NCBI RefSeq assembly: GCF_018449545.1 | Contig: NZ_JAAVUR010000007.1 | Location: 248,001 to 312,000 of the forward strand | Direction of reading: 5' to 3' | Length of the DNA: 64,000 nt | DNA from: Granulicella sp. dw_53 | GTDB taxonomy: Bacteria > Acidobacteriota > Terriglobia > Terriglobales > Acidobacteriaceae | In this document: one piece after another, positions 42,752-51,152 of the stretch | How the letters are laid out: each line of letters starts with the position of its first letter | Numbering within the stretch: the stretch's first letter is position 1 | The notes under the pieces: model-generated | The model's database searches: none | The model's input: only the letters and a program-made list of their open reading frames with translations | Told to the model about the DNA's origin: nothing | Made by a program: the position numbers and the translations under genes

Positions 42752-43863
42752 ACTGTGGCCCTCTGCCGTGCCTGGGCCGACGTGATGGGAAGCTCGATCA
42801 GCAATCGTGTTCCGTGCTCGCTGCGAACAGAGAAGCGTCCTCCGAGTCCATGAACGCGCTCCCGCATCCCGCGCAGACCGTTGCCCTCCCGTTGGACTAT
42901 GTGGCGGCCGTTATCCTCCACTAGCAGCGCATAGAAGCCGTCGGAGGTGGTGGCGAGGCTCATGGTGCAGCGCGTCGCCTCTGCATGGCGAACGATATTG
43001 GTGACCGCTTCGCGAACCGAGAGCGAGAGCACCGTCTCTTCGGTAGCGCTGAGCGTGGGCGACCCCATCGCCGGAGCCTTCCACGTAAGCGCGACACCGC
43101 CCGCGTCGAGGGTTCGGCGGGCATGTTCGAGTTCGGCGGCCAGCCCTTGCGAACGATAACCTCCAATGGTCTCGCGCACCTCGGCAAGAGCGGTGCGGGC
43201 GGTGGATTCGACGTCGGCGATCTCCTGTGCGGCCCGCTGAGGATCCTGCTCCATCAGGCGCCTGGCGAGCTCCGCCTTCAACACAATCACCGAGAGCGTA
43301 TGGCCGAGCACGTCATGCAGATCGCGTGCGATGCGCTCGCGTTCCGCGACAGCGGCGAGGGAGGCGTTCCGCTCCTCCGCGAGACGGAGCTTGCAGTCGG
43401 CGCGTCTCTGTTCCGCGAAGAAGATGTTGCCGCAGCCGATAGTCAGGAGCAGGAAGACGGCGATCACGATATTAGGCCAGCTGATATGGAAGAGGTATCC
43501 TTCGCCGGCGACGAGGACAGCCTCCGCAAGGAAGAGTAAGAGTACGCGTCGAACGGAGACGATGCCGAATGGGAGGAGCGCCGCGGTGTAGACGAAGAAC
43601 GTGGAACCACCGGTATTCCATGGGAAGGTTACAAGGCCGAGGACGAAGGTGGCGGCGATCATCCAAAAACGGGTGGACCTGACTCCCCCGGCGGCGCGGA
43701 CGTAGACGGTGAAGACCCCAAGAAAGATCGTGAAGACTACAAGCGTACCGAGCCAAAGCCGCAGACTTGGCTGAACGATCGGGTCGATGAAGAGAAAGCT
43801 CGAGTAGGCGAGCCAAAGCCACGCCCGCCGCTGCTGTCTCGAGATGGTGTCAACATCGCTCAT
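42748..43863 (-). CDS. Sensor histidine kinase, DesK-like
   Basis: 371 residues. Five or six membrane segments in the first 150 residues (e.g. LWLAYSSFLFIDPIVQPSLR, LGTLVVFTIFLGVFTVYVRA) form the sensor. Then the dimerisation/phosphoacceptor region with ERERIARDLHDVLGHTLSVI (His about 210) and a HATPase_c domain with EAVTNIVRHAEAT, LLVEDNG and NGLRGMRERVHGLGGRF. This is the HisKA_3 class, as in DesK. It overlaps the regulator gene by 4 bases. Known DesK senses membrane fluidity; whether this one does so is not shown, since no desaturase gene is near. The ABC exporter next to it suggests peptide or antibiotic stress. Confidence 0.95.
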   Translation of the reverse strand: MSDVDTISRQQRRAWLWLAYSSFLFIDPIVQPSLRLWLGTLVVFTIFLGVFTVYVRAAGGVRSTRFWMIAATFVLGLVTFPWNTGGSTFFVYTAALLPFGIVSVRRVLLLFLAEAVLVAGEGYLFHISWPNIVIAVFLLLTIGCGNIFFAEQRRADCKLRLAEERNASLAAVAERERIARDLHDVLGHTLSVIVLKAELARRLMEQDPQRAAQEIADVESTARTALAEVRETIGGYRSQGLAAELEHARRTLDAGGVALTWKAPAMGSPTLSATEETVLSLSVREAVTNIVRHAEATRCTMSLATTSDGFYALLVEDNGRHIVQREGNGLRGMRERVHGLGGRFSVRSEHGTRLLIELPITSAQARQRATV

Positions 43864-43895
43864 AGGTGTGCTTCAGTGCAGTCTACGCCTTGGGG

Positions 43896-44696
43896 CTAAG
43901 AGTTCTGCTGGGAACGTTGGAAGAGCAACCAGCTTAGGCCGAGCATCAGCATCGTGAACCCGGCGAGGCCGATCCAGTGGCCTAAGAGGGAGTCGGCGTT
44001 CTGGTAGCCGAAGATACTCAACATGAGCTGCGCAAGGTGATAGGTGGGCAGAACCTGAGCTGTGCGCTGTACGAAATGGGGCAGCGACTCGATGGGAATC
44101 CATAGGCCACTGGCATAGGACATAGGCAGGTAGAGGAGATTGACGATGCCCGGAGCGGCGTTCGCCGGAATAACAAGAGCCAGCAACAGGCCCATGCTGG
44201 CGAAGGAGATCGCCCCCGCGACCGTCATGCCCAGCATCCTGGCAAACTCGAGCGCGGTTAGTTGCACGCCACCCATGGTTAGGCCAATGACGGTAAGGAT
44301 GCACACGATGATGAGACCGAAGGCCACAGCGGTCGCGCATTTGCCGAAGAGATAGGCCATGGGAGGCATGGGGCTGGCCTGCTTCACCTCCAGCCAGCCC
44401 GCGGCTCGCTCCGCAGCCATGCCCGCGCCGATGCCGAAGAGCGCCGCGCCGACCAGACCGAAGCAGGCGTAGCTGCCCAGCATGTATTTGGCGATCTGGA
44501 TATTGCCGTTGTTAGCGTGCCGGTTGGCGATGCCAAAGAGCAGGTAAAACATCACGGGAAATCCGGTGATGGCGAGCGAGAAGGATCTGGCCCGCAGCAG
44601 CTTAAGGAACTCGTACTTGGTCTCCTTGGCGAAGATGCGCGCAGTATGCGCGATGCCGGTGGATGAGACAGGATGGGCAATGGCGGTGGTCGACAT
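43896..44696 (-). CDS. ABC-2-type transporter permease
   Basis: 266 residues with six predicted membrane helices (FSLAITGFPVMFYLLFGI, FGLVGAALFGIGAGMAAERA, then GKCATAVAFGLIIVCILTVI, FASMGLLLALVIPANAAPGI and LLYLPMSYASGLWIPIESLP). The last loop resembles the ABC-2 (CcmB/NodJ-like) permease signature, and the C-terminal helix is present (GLAGFTMLMLGLSWLLF). It works with the ATPase encoded just upstream to export an unknown substrate, perhaps a lipid or peptide. It is 26 bases after the ATPase stop and 32 bases before the kinase start. All four genes form one operon. Confidence 0.93.
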   Translation of the reverse strand: MSTTAIAHPVSSTGIAHTARIFAKETKYEFLKLLRARSFSLAITGFPVMFYLLFGIANRHANNGNIQIAKYMLGSYACFGLVGAALFGIGAGMAAERAAGWLEVKQASPMPPMAYLFGKCATAVAFGLIIVCILTVIGLTMGGVQLTALEFARMLGMTVAGAISFASMGLLLALVIPANAAPGIVNLLYLPMSYASGLWIPIESLPHFVQRTAQVLPTYHLAQLMLSIFGYQNADSLLGHWIGLAGFTMLMLGLSWLLFQRSQQNS

Positions 44697-44722
44697 GATG
44701 TACTCCTGGCGATGTTGGAGGC

Positions 44723-45664
44723 TTACTTAGCAGAGGTGAGTTCGAGAAAGGCGTCTTCGAGAGCCGGACTGGTGATCTCCAGGCCGCTGAGAGCTTCGTC
44801 ACGCAGCAGCATCTCGCGGACGACGCTCTCTGCATTTGTAGCAGTAACGGTCACATGCTCGCCAGAGTGCTCGACCGCTGTGACGCCGGACAGTGAGCGG
44901 AGCCAGTCGATAGAGAGCGTCGTGCGGCAGCGTATCTTGCGTCCAGCAGTCTGACTCTTGATCTCCGAGGGCGTCCCCTCGCTTACAATGCGGCCCTTGT
45001 CGATGACCACGATGCGATGTGCGAGCGCGTCGGCCTCTTCCAGGTAATGCGTCGTCAGCAGAACGGTCTTACCCCGCGCCGCAAGCGAACGGATCTGTTG
45101 CCATAAGCTCCGCCGCGCTTCGATGTCCATGCCGACGGTAGGTTCATCCAGGAACAGCAGGTCCGGATCACCACACAGCGCAAGCCCAAAGAGGACGCGC
45201 TGCTTCTGCCCTCCACTAAGCTGGCTGAAGAGCCGATTCTCTATCCCCTGCAACTGCGCGATTCGGACGACCTCCTCGAAGGCCAACGGCCGCGGGTAGT
45301 AGCTGCGGAAGAGGTCGATGTGTTCGCGCACGCGCAGCGTCTCTGGAATGCGGGCGACCTGAAGCATCGCTCCCACGCGCGTCCGTGTGGCAGGATCGCG
45401 AGGATCGCCGCCAAAGATGTGCACGCTGCCGCTCGAGGGAGAGGCGAGACCAAGCATCAGGCGGACGGCGGTCGACTTACCCGCGCCGTTCGGCCCAAGC
45501 AACGCGACGACCTCGCCAGGATGAAGCGAGAGGCTCAAGCCATCCAGCGCGGTTGTGGCTTTGTATCGCTTGGTGATGTTGTCCAGGCTCGCGATGGCTG
45601 CCGGCGCGGGCACTGTTGGAATACGTGCTGCATAACTCTCTTGTAAGACCGCTGTAGCTTGCAT
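44723..45664 (-). CDS. ABC transporter ATP-binding protein
   Basis: About 313 residues. Nucleotide-binding domain with Walker A GPNGAGKST, Q-loop region VGAMLQVARIPETLRVREHI, signature LSGGQKQRVLFGLALCGDPD, Walker B LLFLDEPTVGMD and switch His in LLTTHYLEEADALA. The C-terminal 90 residues (after IVSEGTPSEIKSQTAGRK) form the usual tail of DrrA/CcmA-type exporters. The frame extends to 45727, but ATG 45664 has GAGGGAG nine bases upstream and the right start. First gene of the exporter and two-component operon. Substrate unknown. Confidence 0.95.
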   Translation of the reverse strand: MQATAVLQESYAARIPTVPAPAAIASLDNITKRYKATTALDGLSLSLHPGEVVALLGPNGAGKSTAVRLMLGLASPSSGSVHIFGGDPRDPATRTRVGAMLQVARIPETLRVREHIDLFRSYYPRPLAFEEVVRIAQLQGIENRLFSQLSGGQKQRVLFGLALCGDPDLLFLDEPTVGMDIEARRSLWQQIRSLAARGKTVLLTTHYLEEADALAHRIVVIDKGRIVSEGTPSEIKSQTAGRKIRCRTTLSIDWLRSLSGVTAVEHSGEHVTVTATNAESVVREMLLRDEALSGLEITSPALEDAFLELTSAK

Positions 45665-45768
45665 GGCGTCTCCCTCGGGTGCAGGACTGTCACTCTGACA
45701 AGACCAAGGATGCCCCAGGCCGCGCATCGCCAGTAGTGCGGAACGTCAGCAAAGCGAGGTGACAGATG

Positions 45769-46662
45769 TCATGTTCCGGAGCGGATTGCAGAGGCTTGAA
45801 ACATCGCGATCACCCGCTCCGGGGAGTGGCCACGCTCTCGCAGCGTGCGAAGGGCTAGAGCGTCGTGGCGCTTGGCCAGGCGGTTCCCCTCGGAGTCGAC
45901 CAGCAAAGGAGTGTGGAAGTACTCGGGCGACGTAAGACCGAGGGCACGTTGCAGCAACATCTGCCGCGCCGTCGATTTGAGCAGGTCGCGGCCCCGGACG
46001 ACCTCGGTGATGCCCATGGCCGCGTCGTCGACCACACAGGCAAGCTGATAGCTGGGGACGCCGTCCTTGCGCCAGATAAGAAAGTCGCCGAAGTCGATTC
46101 CAGCCGTGAAGGCGCGTGGACCCAGGTTGCGGTCGGTGAAGCGAAGGACCGCTCCGTCTGGCACGCGGAAGCGGTAGTTGGTATTGGGCTGAAAGGCCGG
46201 CTCAAGATGCTGTTCACGCAATGCCGGTCTGCAGATGTTGGGATAGACGCGCTCATCGTCCGGCTCCTGCGCAGCGTGGTCGTCATGCGGCGCATGAGCC
46301 ATGCGGGCAAGGTCCTGACGGCTGCAACGGCAAGGGTAGCTATGTCCTGCAAGGAGCAGTCGATCGAGCGCTTCGCGGTAAAGAGCAAGACGCTCCGACT
46401 GCGAGACCATGGGCGGAGTCCAAACGATGCAGAGCCATGCAAGATCTTCCAGCATGGCCTCTACGAAGCCAGCACGCGAGCGATGCGGGTCCAGGTCTTC
46501 ATTGCGAAGCAGGAGCTTACCCTCCGCCTCCTGTGCTCGTTGGTGCGCTGTCCAGAAGGTGGCGGCGTGGCCGAGATGGAGCAGGCCCGTAGGAGACGGC
46601 GCTATGCGACCGATGTAGCGGGCCGCTCCCTGACGATAAGAGGTTGGAATCAAATTGGACAT
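45769..46662 (-). CDS. gluQ: Glutamyl-Q tRNA(Asp) synthetase
   Basis: 297 residues. GluQRS attaches glutamate to queuosine in the anticodon of tRNA(Asp). It is a GluRS without the anticodon-binding domain. The N-terminal RIAPSPTGLLHLGHAATFWT contains the HIGH motif (HLGH), the zinc site YPCRCSRQDL is followed by YPNIC, and the KMSKS region is EGNRLAKRHDALALRTLRER. The tRNA acceptor helix part (YQLACVVDDAAMGITEVVRG) is complete. ATG 46662 is in the standard position. It stands apart from queuosine-synthesis genes. Length and motifs clear. Confidence 0.94.
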   Translation of the reverse strand: MSNLIPTSYRQGAARYIGRIAPSPTGLLHLGHAATFWTAHQRAQEAEGKLLLRNEDLDPHRSRAGFVEAMLEDLAWLCIVWTPPMVSQSERLALYREALDRLLLAGHSYPCRCSRQDLARMAHAPHDDHAAQEPDDERVYPNICRPALREQHLEPAFQPNTNYRFRVPDGAVLRFTDRNLGPRAFTAGIDFGDFLIWRKDGVPSYQLACVVDDAAMGITEVVRGRDLLKSTARQMLLQRALGLTSPEYFHTPLLVDSEGNRLAKRHDALALRTLRERGHSPERVIAMFQASAIRSGT

Positions 46663-46702
46663 GATTCGTTACAAATTGTCGAAGAGGCGATGAAGGTAAG
46701 CT

Positions 46703-47110
46703 CTATCTCACCATAAACTCGGGATCCACAGGCACCTGAAGGGCATTGACCAGAGCGTTGGTCTCCGCTGCCATGCCCACCACTGCAAGGAACTCAGCGT
46801 GCTGCTGATCCGTAAGACCCTTGGCGCGCGCCGCCGCAGTATGGGAGTGCACGCAGTAGCTGCAGCTATTGATCGTGGACACCGCGATATAGATCAGCTC
46901 CTTGGTCAGCGAATCGAGCTCGCCCGGCGCGACCATGACCTCCTTGATGCTGGACCAGGTTCTCTCCAGAAGCGCCGGTTGATTGGCAAGCGCGCGCCAG
47001 AAGTTATTTACGAAATCAGATTTGCGGGTAGCCCGTATGTCGTCGAAGACTGCCTTAACGCGTGGATCGGAGGAGACCTGCTCATCCGTCCAAAGTTTTA
47101 CGGTGGACAT
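46703..47110 (-). CDS. Carboxymuconolactone decarboxylase/AhpD-family protein
   Basis: 135 residues, all-helical, with the AhpD-like catalytic core: INSCSYCVHSHTAAARAKGL, where CSYC plus the His three residues later are the redox CxxCxxxH. The segment LDSLTKELIYIAVSTIN is the usual start of the core. Such proteins either reduce peroxiredoxin partners (AhpD) or are decarboxylases; the CxxC favours a redox role against peroxide. No ahpC gene is in the window. It stands alone between gluQRS and the Y-family polymerase. Confidence 0.9.
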   Translation of the reverse strand: MSTVKLWTDEQVSSDPRVKAVFDDIRATRKSDFVNNFWRALANQPALLERTWSSIKEVMVAPGELDSLTKELIYIAVSTINSCSYCVHSHTAAARAKGLTDQQHAEFLAVVGMAAETNALVNALQVPVDPEFMVR

Positions 47111-47218
47111 TGCGAATACCTTTCCTTCGTTCTGCGAACAGCAGCGTTGAAGCCGCTGTCTTCAAGTTAAGGAATACGTGTCGATAGATCAAATCAGATC
47201 GAACCGCGGACGGCGAGC

Positions 47219-48538
47219 TTACATATAGTCGACGCCATACTGCACCGGGATCTGCGTGAACGCGATTCGCGTAGGCGCGGACTCGCGGGCAGGCAGCATC
47301 CCGGCAAAGTGCAGGGTCGTATGGCCATACTTCAGGTTGAGCTTATCCATCGTGGCGGAGAGGCCGGCGCGATTGTTCGGATCGGCGAAGAGCTCCGCCT
47401 GGTACTCGCTCTCGGGGATCAGATTCCGCAGCGTGACGCCCACAAAGAAGGGCTTCTGGAAGTCCGGTCCCTGCGGGCGTTCGCTCCACAGGCTGCGCAG
47501 AACCTCCAGCAGGGTGAGGGTATCCTGACAATCCCTGAAGCGCGCCTCCATCGCCCAGCCCGATTGCTTGATCCCGGAGAAGTGCTTCTTCGACTTCATG
47601 CGTTCGGACTGCTCCTTCGTGAGCTGATACCGAATCGTAACCGCCAGCGAGCCGGTGTAGAACTTCTCCATCCGCAGCCGCATCGCCGCCTTATGCAGCA
47701 GTTTGTGCGCCACCGCCCATGAGCCCTCCGCCGAGCGATGTTCGGGCGCAAGAACATGCGAGTGGCCGAGCGACTTCTGCACGTCCGATGCGACCGGCGC
47801 ACCGTCGTCGCCAGACTCCGCACCACGCAGCCAGTGGTACAAACGGTCCCCCCAGACCGAGTCCCAAAGCTTGTGCATCCCCTCGCGGTCCAGCGCGAGC
47901 AGTTGTTCCATCGTAGTAATGCCCTTGGCATTCAAACGAATCTCGGTCTTCGCCCCGACGCCCGGCAGGTCGCGCAGATCGATATGCGAGATGGCGCGGG
48001 GAAGCTGCGATGGCAGCAGCCCAATCAACCCATCGGGCTTCTGCATATCGCTGGCGATCTTGGCGAGGTAGCGGTTAGGCGCCATGCCGATGGAGCAGCG
48101 CAGTGCCTCGCCCACCCGCGTGTAGATGGACTGCTTGATCTCCAGCGCAATCTTTCTGGCCCGGGGCGGCTCCCGCTCGCGCCCCATCAGTTGGCAGACC
48201 ATCTCGTCGATCGATGGAGTATGGGCGACGGGGCAGATCAGTTCGACGGCCTCGGCGATGGCGTGCGAGTACTTGGCGTACTCGGTGTGGTTTCCCTCGA
48301 TGAGGATGATCCCAGGGCAGAGCCTCTTCGCCTCGCCCACCTGCGTGCCGGTCTTGATGCCCAGAGCCTTGGCCTCATAGCTGGCTGCGATGCAGCACGT
48401 CGTGTCCGCCATGGTCGGCACAACGGCCAGCGGCTTGCCGCGAAACTCCGGATGAAGTTGCTGCTCCACCGACGCGAAGAAGCTGTTCAGATCGATATGG
48501 AGAAAGCCGAACCGGTCGGGTTGAGGATGGGAGTCCAT
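47219..48538 (-). CDS. Y-family DNA polymerase (DinB-like)
   Basis: 439 residues. Error-prone translesion polymerase. The catalytic core has FLHIDLNSFFASVEQQLHPE (first metal Asp), CCIAASYEAKALGIKTGTQV and PSIDEMVCQL (second metal Asp-Glu). RKIALEIKQSIYTRVGEALR, then CSIGMAPNRYLAKIASDMQK and the thumb (LRDLPGVGAKTEIRLNAKGI) follow. The little-finger domain (about 250-400) is longer than in standard Pol IV. The beta-clamp motif near the C-terminus is unclear. It could be classed with DinB or with the larger Y-family group of ImuB-type proteins; the intact catalytic residues favour an active polymerase. Start ATG 48538; about 100 bases divergent from the carboxylase gene. Confidence 0.9.
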   Translation of the reverse strand: MDSHPQPDRFGFLHIDLNSFFASVEQQLHPEFRGKPLAVVPTMADTTCCIAASYEAKALGIKTGTQVGEAKRLCPGIILIEGNHTEYAKYSHAIAEAVELICPVAHTPSIDEMVCQLMGREREPPRARKIALEIKQSIYTRVGEALRCSIGMAPNRYLAKIASDMQKPDGLIGLLPSQLPRAISHIDLRDLPGVGAKTEIRLNAKGITTMEQLLALDREGMHKLWDSVWGDRLYHWLRGAESGDDGAPVASDVQKSLGHSHVLAPEHRSAEGSWAVAHKLLHKAAMRLRMEKFYTGSLAVTIRYQLTKEQSERMKSKKHFSGIKQSGWAMEARFRDCQDTLTLLEVLRSLWSERPQGPDFQKPFFVGVTLRNLIPESEYQAELFADPNNRAGLSATMDKLNLKYGHTTLHFAGMLPARESAPTRIAFTQIPVQYGVDYM

Positions 48539-48642
48539 ACGGTTTGCCTGCCGCGATTATATTCGCTCTTTGTTTGCCTGCGTAGATTCCGGTCTTTATC
48601 CAGGAGATAGCCTGCGGGCGCCATTGGTAAAATCGCTGTCTT

Positions 48643-50319
48643 ATGGTGTTTCCCAAGATATCCGAAGCCGCTGGACCGAAAGCCCTTAGCGCAACCTCGC
48701 ACTCCCGTCAGCTCGCGGAGCTCGCAGCACGGCACGCCGTCGCCGAGGAGGGCGGTGGCGAAGAACGGCGCGCCCGTGAGCGAACCGCCGGTAAACTCTC
48801 CGCTCGCGAACGCATCGATCTGCTGCTCGACGAAGGCACGTTTGAGGAGACAGATAAGTTTGTAACACATCGCGCTACAGACTTCGGCATGGACGCGCAG
48901 CGCGTGCCCGGCGACGGCTTCATCACCGGCTACGGCCGCGTGCAGGGCCGCGTCGTCTTCTGCTTCGCGCAGGACTTCACCGTCTTCGGCGGCTCGCTCT
49001 CCGAGGCCAACGCCGCGAAGATCGTCAAGATCATGGATATGGCCATGCGCGTCGGCGCACCCATCGTCGGCCTGAACGACTCCGGCGGGGCTCGCATCCA
49101 GGAGGGCGTGGTCTCCCTCGCGGGCTATACCGACATCTTCCTCCGCAACACCCTGGCCAGCGGCGTCGTTCCGCAGATCTCGGCGATCCTTGGACCATGT
49201 GCGGGCGGAGCCGTCTACTCGCCTGCGATCACCGACTTCACCCTGATGACCGAGAAGACCAGCTACATGTTCGTCACCGGCCCCGACGTCATCAAGACCG
49301 TCACGCACGAGGACGTCACCAAGGACGAGCTAGGCGGCGCAGCGACGCACAACGAGATCTCCGGCGTCGCTCACTTCATGGCGCACGACGATCAGGAGTG
49401 CCTCGCCATGGTCCGCGAGCTGCTCAGCTTCCTACCCTCGAACAACCTCGACGATCCGCCGCGCCGCCCTACGCAAGACGACCCAGCCCGCGCCGATCTC
49501 TCCCTCGACACCATCATCCCCATCGAGAGCAATCGGCCCTACGACATGGTCGACGTCATCACCCGCATCGTCGATCAGGACGACACTGGCGCCGGCTACC
49601 TCTTCCAGGTGCAGGAAAACTTCGCCCGCAACATCGTCGTCGGCTTCGCCCGCATGGCCGGCCGCCCCGTCGGCATCGTCGCGAACCAGCCTGCCTTCCT
49701 GGCCGGTGTGCTGGACATCAACGCCAGCATCAAGGCCGCACGCTTCGTGCGCTTCTGCGATGCCTTCAACATTCCACTGATCACCTTCGAGGACGTCCCC
49801 GGCTTCATGCCCGGCATCCAGCAGGAGCACGGAGGCATCATCCGCCACGGCGCAAAGCTGCTCTACGCCTTCGCCGAAGCAACCGTGCCGAAGCTCACCG
49901 TCATCACCCGCAAGGCCTACGGCGGAGCTTACTGCGTCATGAGCAGCAAGCACCTCCGCACCGACCTCAACCTCGCATGGCCCACCGCCGAGATCGCCGT
50001 GATGGGTCCGGAAGGCGCAGTCAACATCGTCTACAAGCGCGAACTGGAGACGACGCTTCGCCGCGCCGAAGCCATCATGCCCCAAGGCGTCTCTCTATCC
50101 GAAGAACAGAAGCTGGAGATACTCACCGAGGCCCGCGCAGAAAAGGTAGAAGAGTTCCGCGAGCGCTTCGCCAACCCCTACGTCGCCGCCGAGCGCGGGT
50201 ACATCGACGCCGTCATCCGCCCCAGCGAGACACGCCGGCGACTGAACTCCGCGCTCGACATGCTCGCCACCAAGCGCGAAAAGAACCCCGCCAAGAAACA
50301 TGGCAATATTCCTTTGTAG
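48643..50319 (+). CDS. Acyl-CoA carboxylase carboxyltransferase subunit (propionyl/acetyl-CoA type)
   Basis: 558 residues. The beta subunit transfers carboxylate from biotin to acyl-CoA. Hallmarks: [100 protein letters not shown] and [20 protein letters not shown] (the two crotonase halves with oxyanion holes). The length and start ([11 protein letters not shown]) fit PccB/MmdA. No biotin carboxylase subunit is adjacent, so it must be encoded elsewhere. Upstream, only a spaced TTATGG start region is seen. Acyl-CoA preference cannot be read here. Confidence 0.93.
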   Translation: MVFPKISEAAGPKALSATSHSRQLAELAARHAVAEEGGGEERRARERTAGKLSARERIDLLLDEGTFEETDKFVTHRATDFGMDAQRVPGDGFITGYGRVQGRVVFCFAQDFTVFGGSLSEANAAKIVKIMDMAMRVGAPIVGLNDSGGARIQEGVVSLAGYTDIFLRNTLASGVVPQISAILGPCAGGAVYSPAITDFTLMTEKTSYMFVTGPDVIKTVTHEDVTKDELGGAATHNEISGVAHFMAHDDQECLAMVRELLSFLPSNNLDDPPRRPTQDDPARADLSLDTIIPIESNRPYDMVDVITRIVDQDDTGAGYLFQVQENFARNIVVGFARMAGRPVGIVANQPAFLAGVLDINASIKAARFVRFCDAFNIPLITFEDVPGFMPGIQQEHGGIIRHGAKLLYAFAEATVPKLTVITRKAYGGAYCVMSSKHLRTDLNLAWPTAEIAVMGPEGAVNIVYKRELETTLRRAEAIMPQGVSLSEEQKLEILTEARAEKVEEFRERFANPYVAAERGYIDAVIRPSETRRRLNSALDMLATKREKNPAKKHGNIPL

Positions 50320-50348
50320 TCCCCACAAAGAAAAGCTAAGGAGCAACA

Positions 50349-50708
50349 ATGCCAACGAAGATCATCAGCACCGCTACCGCCGAGCACTACAAATGGGGAG
50401 GCACCTCCGGAACCGACTGCGACGGCTGGCACCTCGTCAGCACGCCGGATCTCAACGTCATCGAAGAAGTAATGCCTCCCGGCACAGCCGAGACGCGCCA
50501 CTTCCATCGCCACTCCCATCAGTTCTTCTACGTGCTCTCCGGAGAGCTGACGCTCGAAGTAGAGCATCAAGACTTCGTACTCCACGCAGGCCAGGGCCTG
50601 GAGATCACACCCGGCCAGGCCCACCAAGCCAGCAATCGAAGCGCAGGCGAGACCCGCATCCTCCTCACCAGCCAGCCTCCCAGCCAAGGCGACCGCTTCG
50701 ACGCATAA
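50349..50708 (+). CDS. Single-domain cupin protein
   Basis: 119 residues. A small beta-barrel cupin with the metal motifs ETRHFHRHSHQFFYVLSGEL (three His) and LHAGQGLEITPGQAHQASNR (last His). Possibly a dioxygenase-like or sugar-binding protein; the substrate is unknown. It follows the carboxylase after 29 bases with AAGGAG before ATG 50349, so it is probably transcribed with it. No other specific partner is seen. Confidence 0.85.
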   Translation: MPTKIISTATAEHYKWGGTSGTDCDGWHLVSTPDLNVIEEVMPPGTAETRHFHRHSHQFFYVLSGELTLEVEHQDFVLHAGQGLEITPGQAHQASNRSAGETRILLTSQPPSQGDRFDA

Positions 50709-51152
50709 CGCTGCGAGACGCCTCTTCCATCGAGAGACTCGGCACCCAGCCGAAGTAGAGAGCCGAGGGAATCAACCTTGCTCAAATAGGCAACATGCGG
50801 CGTCGCTGAGACATGTTCAGAAAAGATGGATATGTCCAAGTTTCCCAACTTGGGCATGTCCATCTTTTTTTGTTTCGCTCGCGACGAAAGTTTGTTGACC
50901 TTTCAGATTTTGCAGGATAGGGTCTTCCAATCAGTCAAAACTAACTCTACGGCAACGCTTCGTAGATCACCTTTTTAAGGTGCCGCAAACAGCTGCGCCC
51001 CCAGGGCGGCGTGCCTGTTTGCTTGTCCCAAGCTGTGCCTATCTCCCTCCGTCTTACCGGTCTAGCCCTGCGGGTGCACAGCGCACCACAGAAGAATAAG
51101 CATCATCCACGGTTACTAATAGCCGTGGCGATATTTTTTCGAGAGGCCTCCA
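50709..51152. other. Intergenic region before second receptor
   Basis: About 440 bases with the long terminator-like hairpin at 50821-50871 and a small stem CACCTT/AAGGTG (50968-50973, 50977-50982). No tRNA-like or protein-coding content recognised. It should include the promoter and leader of the receptor gene. Confidence 0.5.
50821..50871 (+). terminator. Long intrinsic terminator
   Basis: A stem of 22 bp, 20 of 22 pairing (the two exceptions are G-U-capable), from AAAAGATGGATATGTCCAAG (50821-50840) to the mirrored strand ending TCCATCTTTT, around the loop TCCC (50843-50846). A run of seven T follows. It is 113 bases after the cupin stop and likely ends the carboxylase-cupin transcript. 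Confidence 0.85.
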
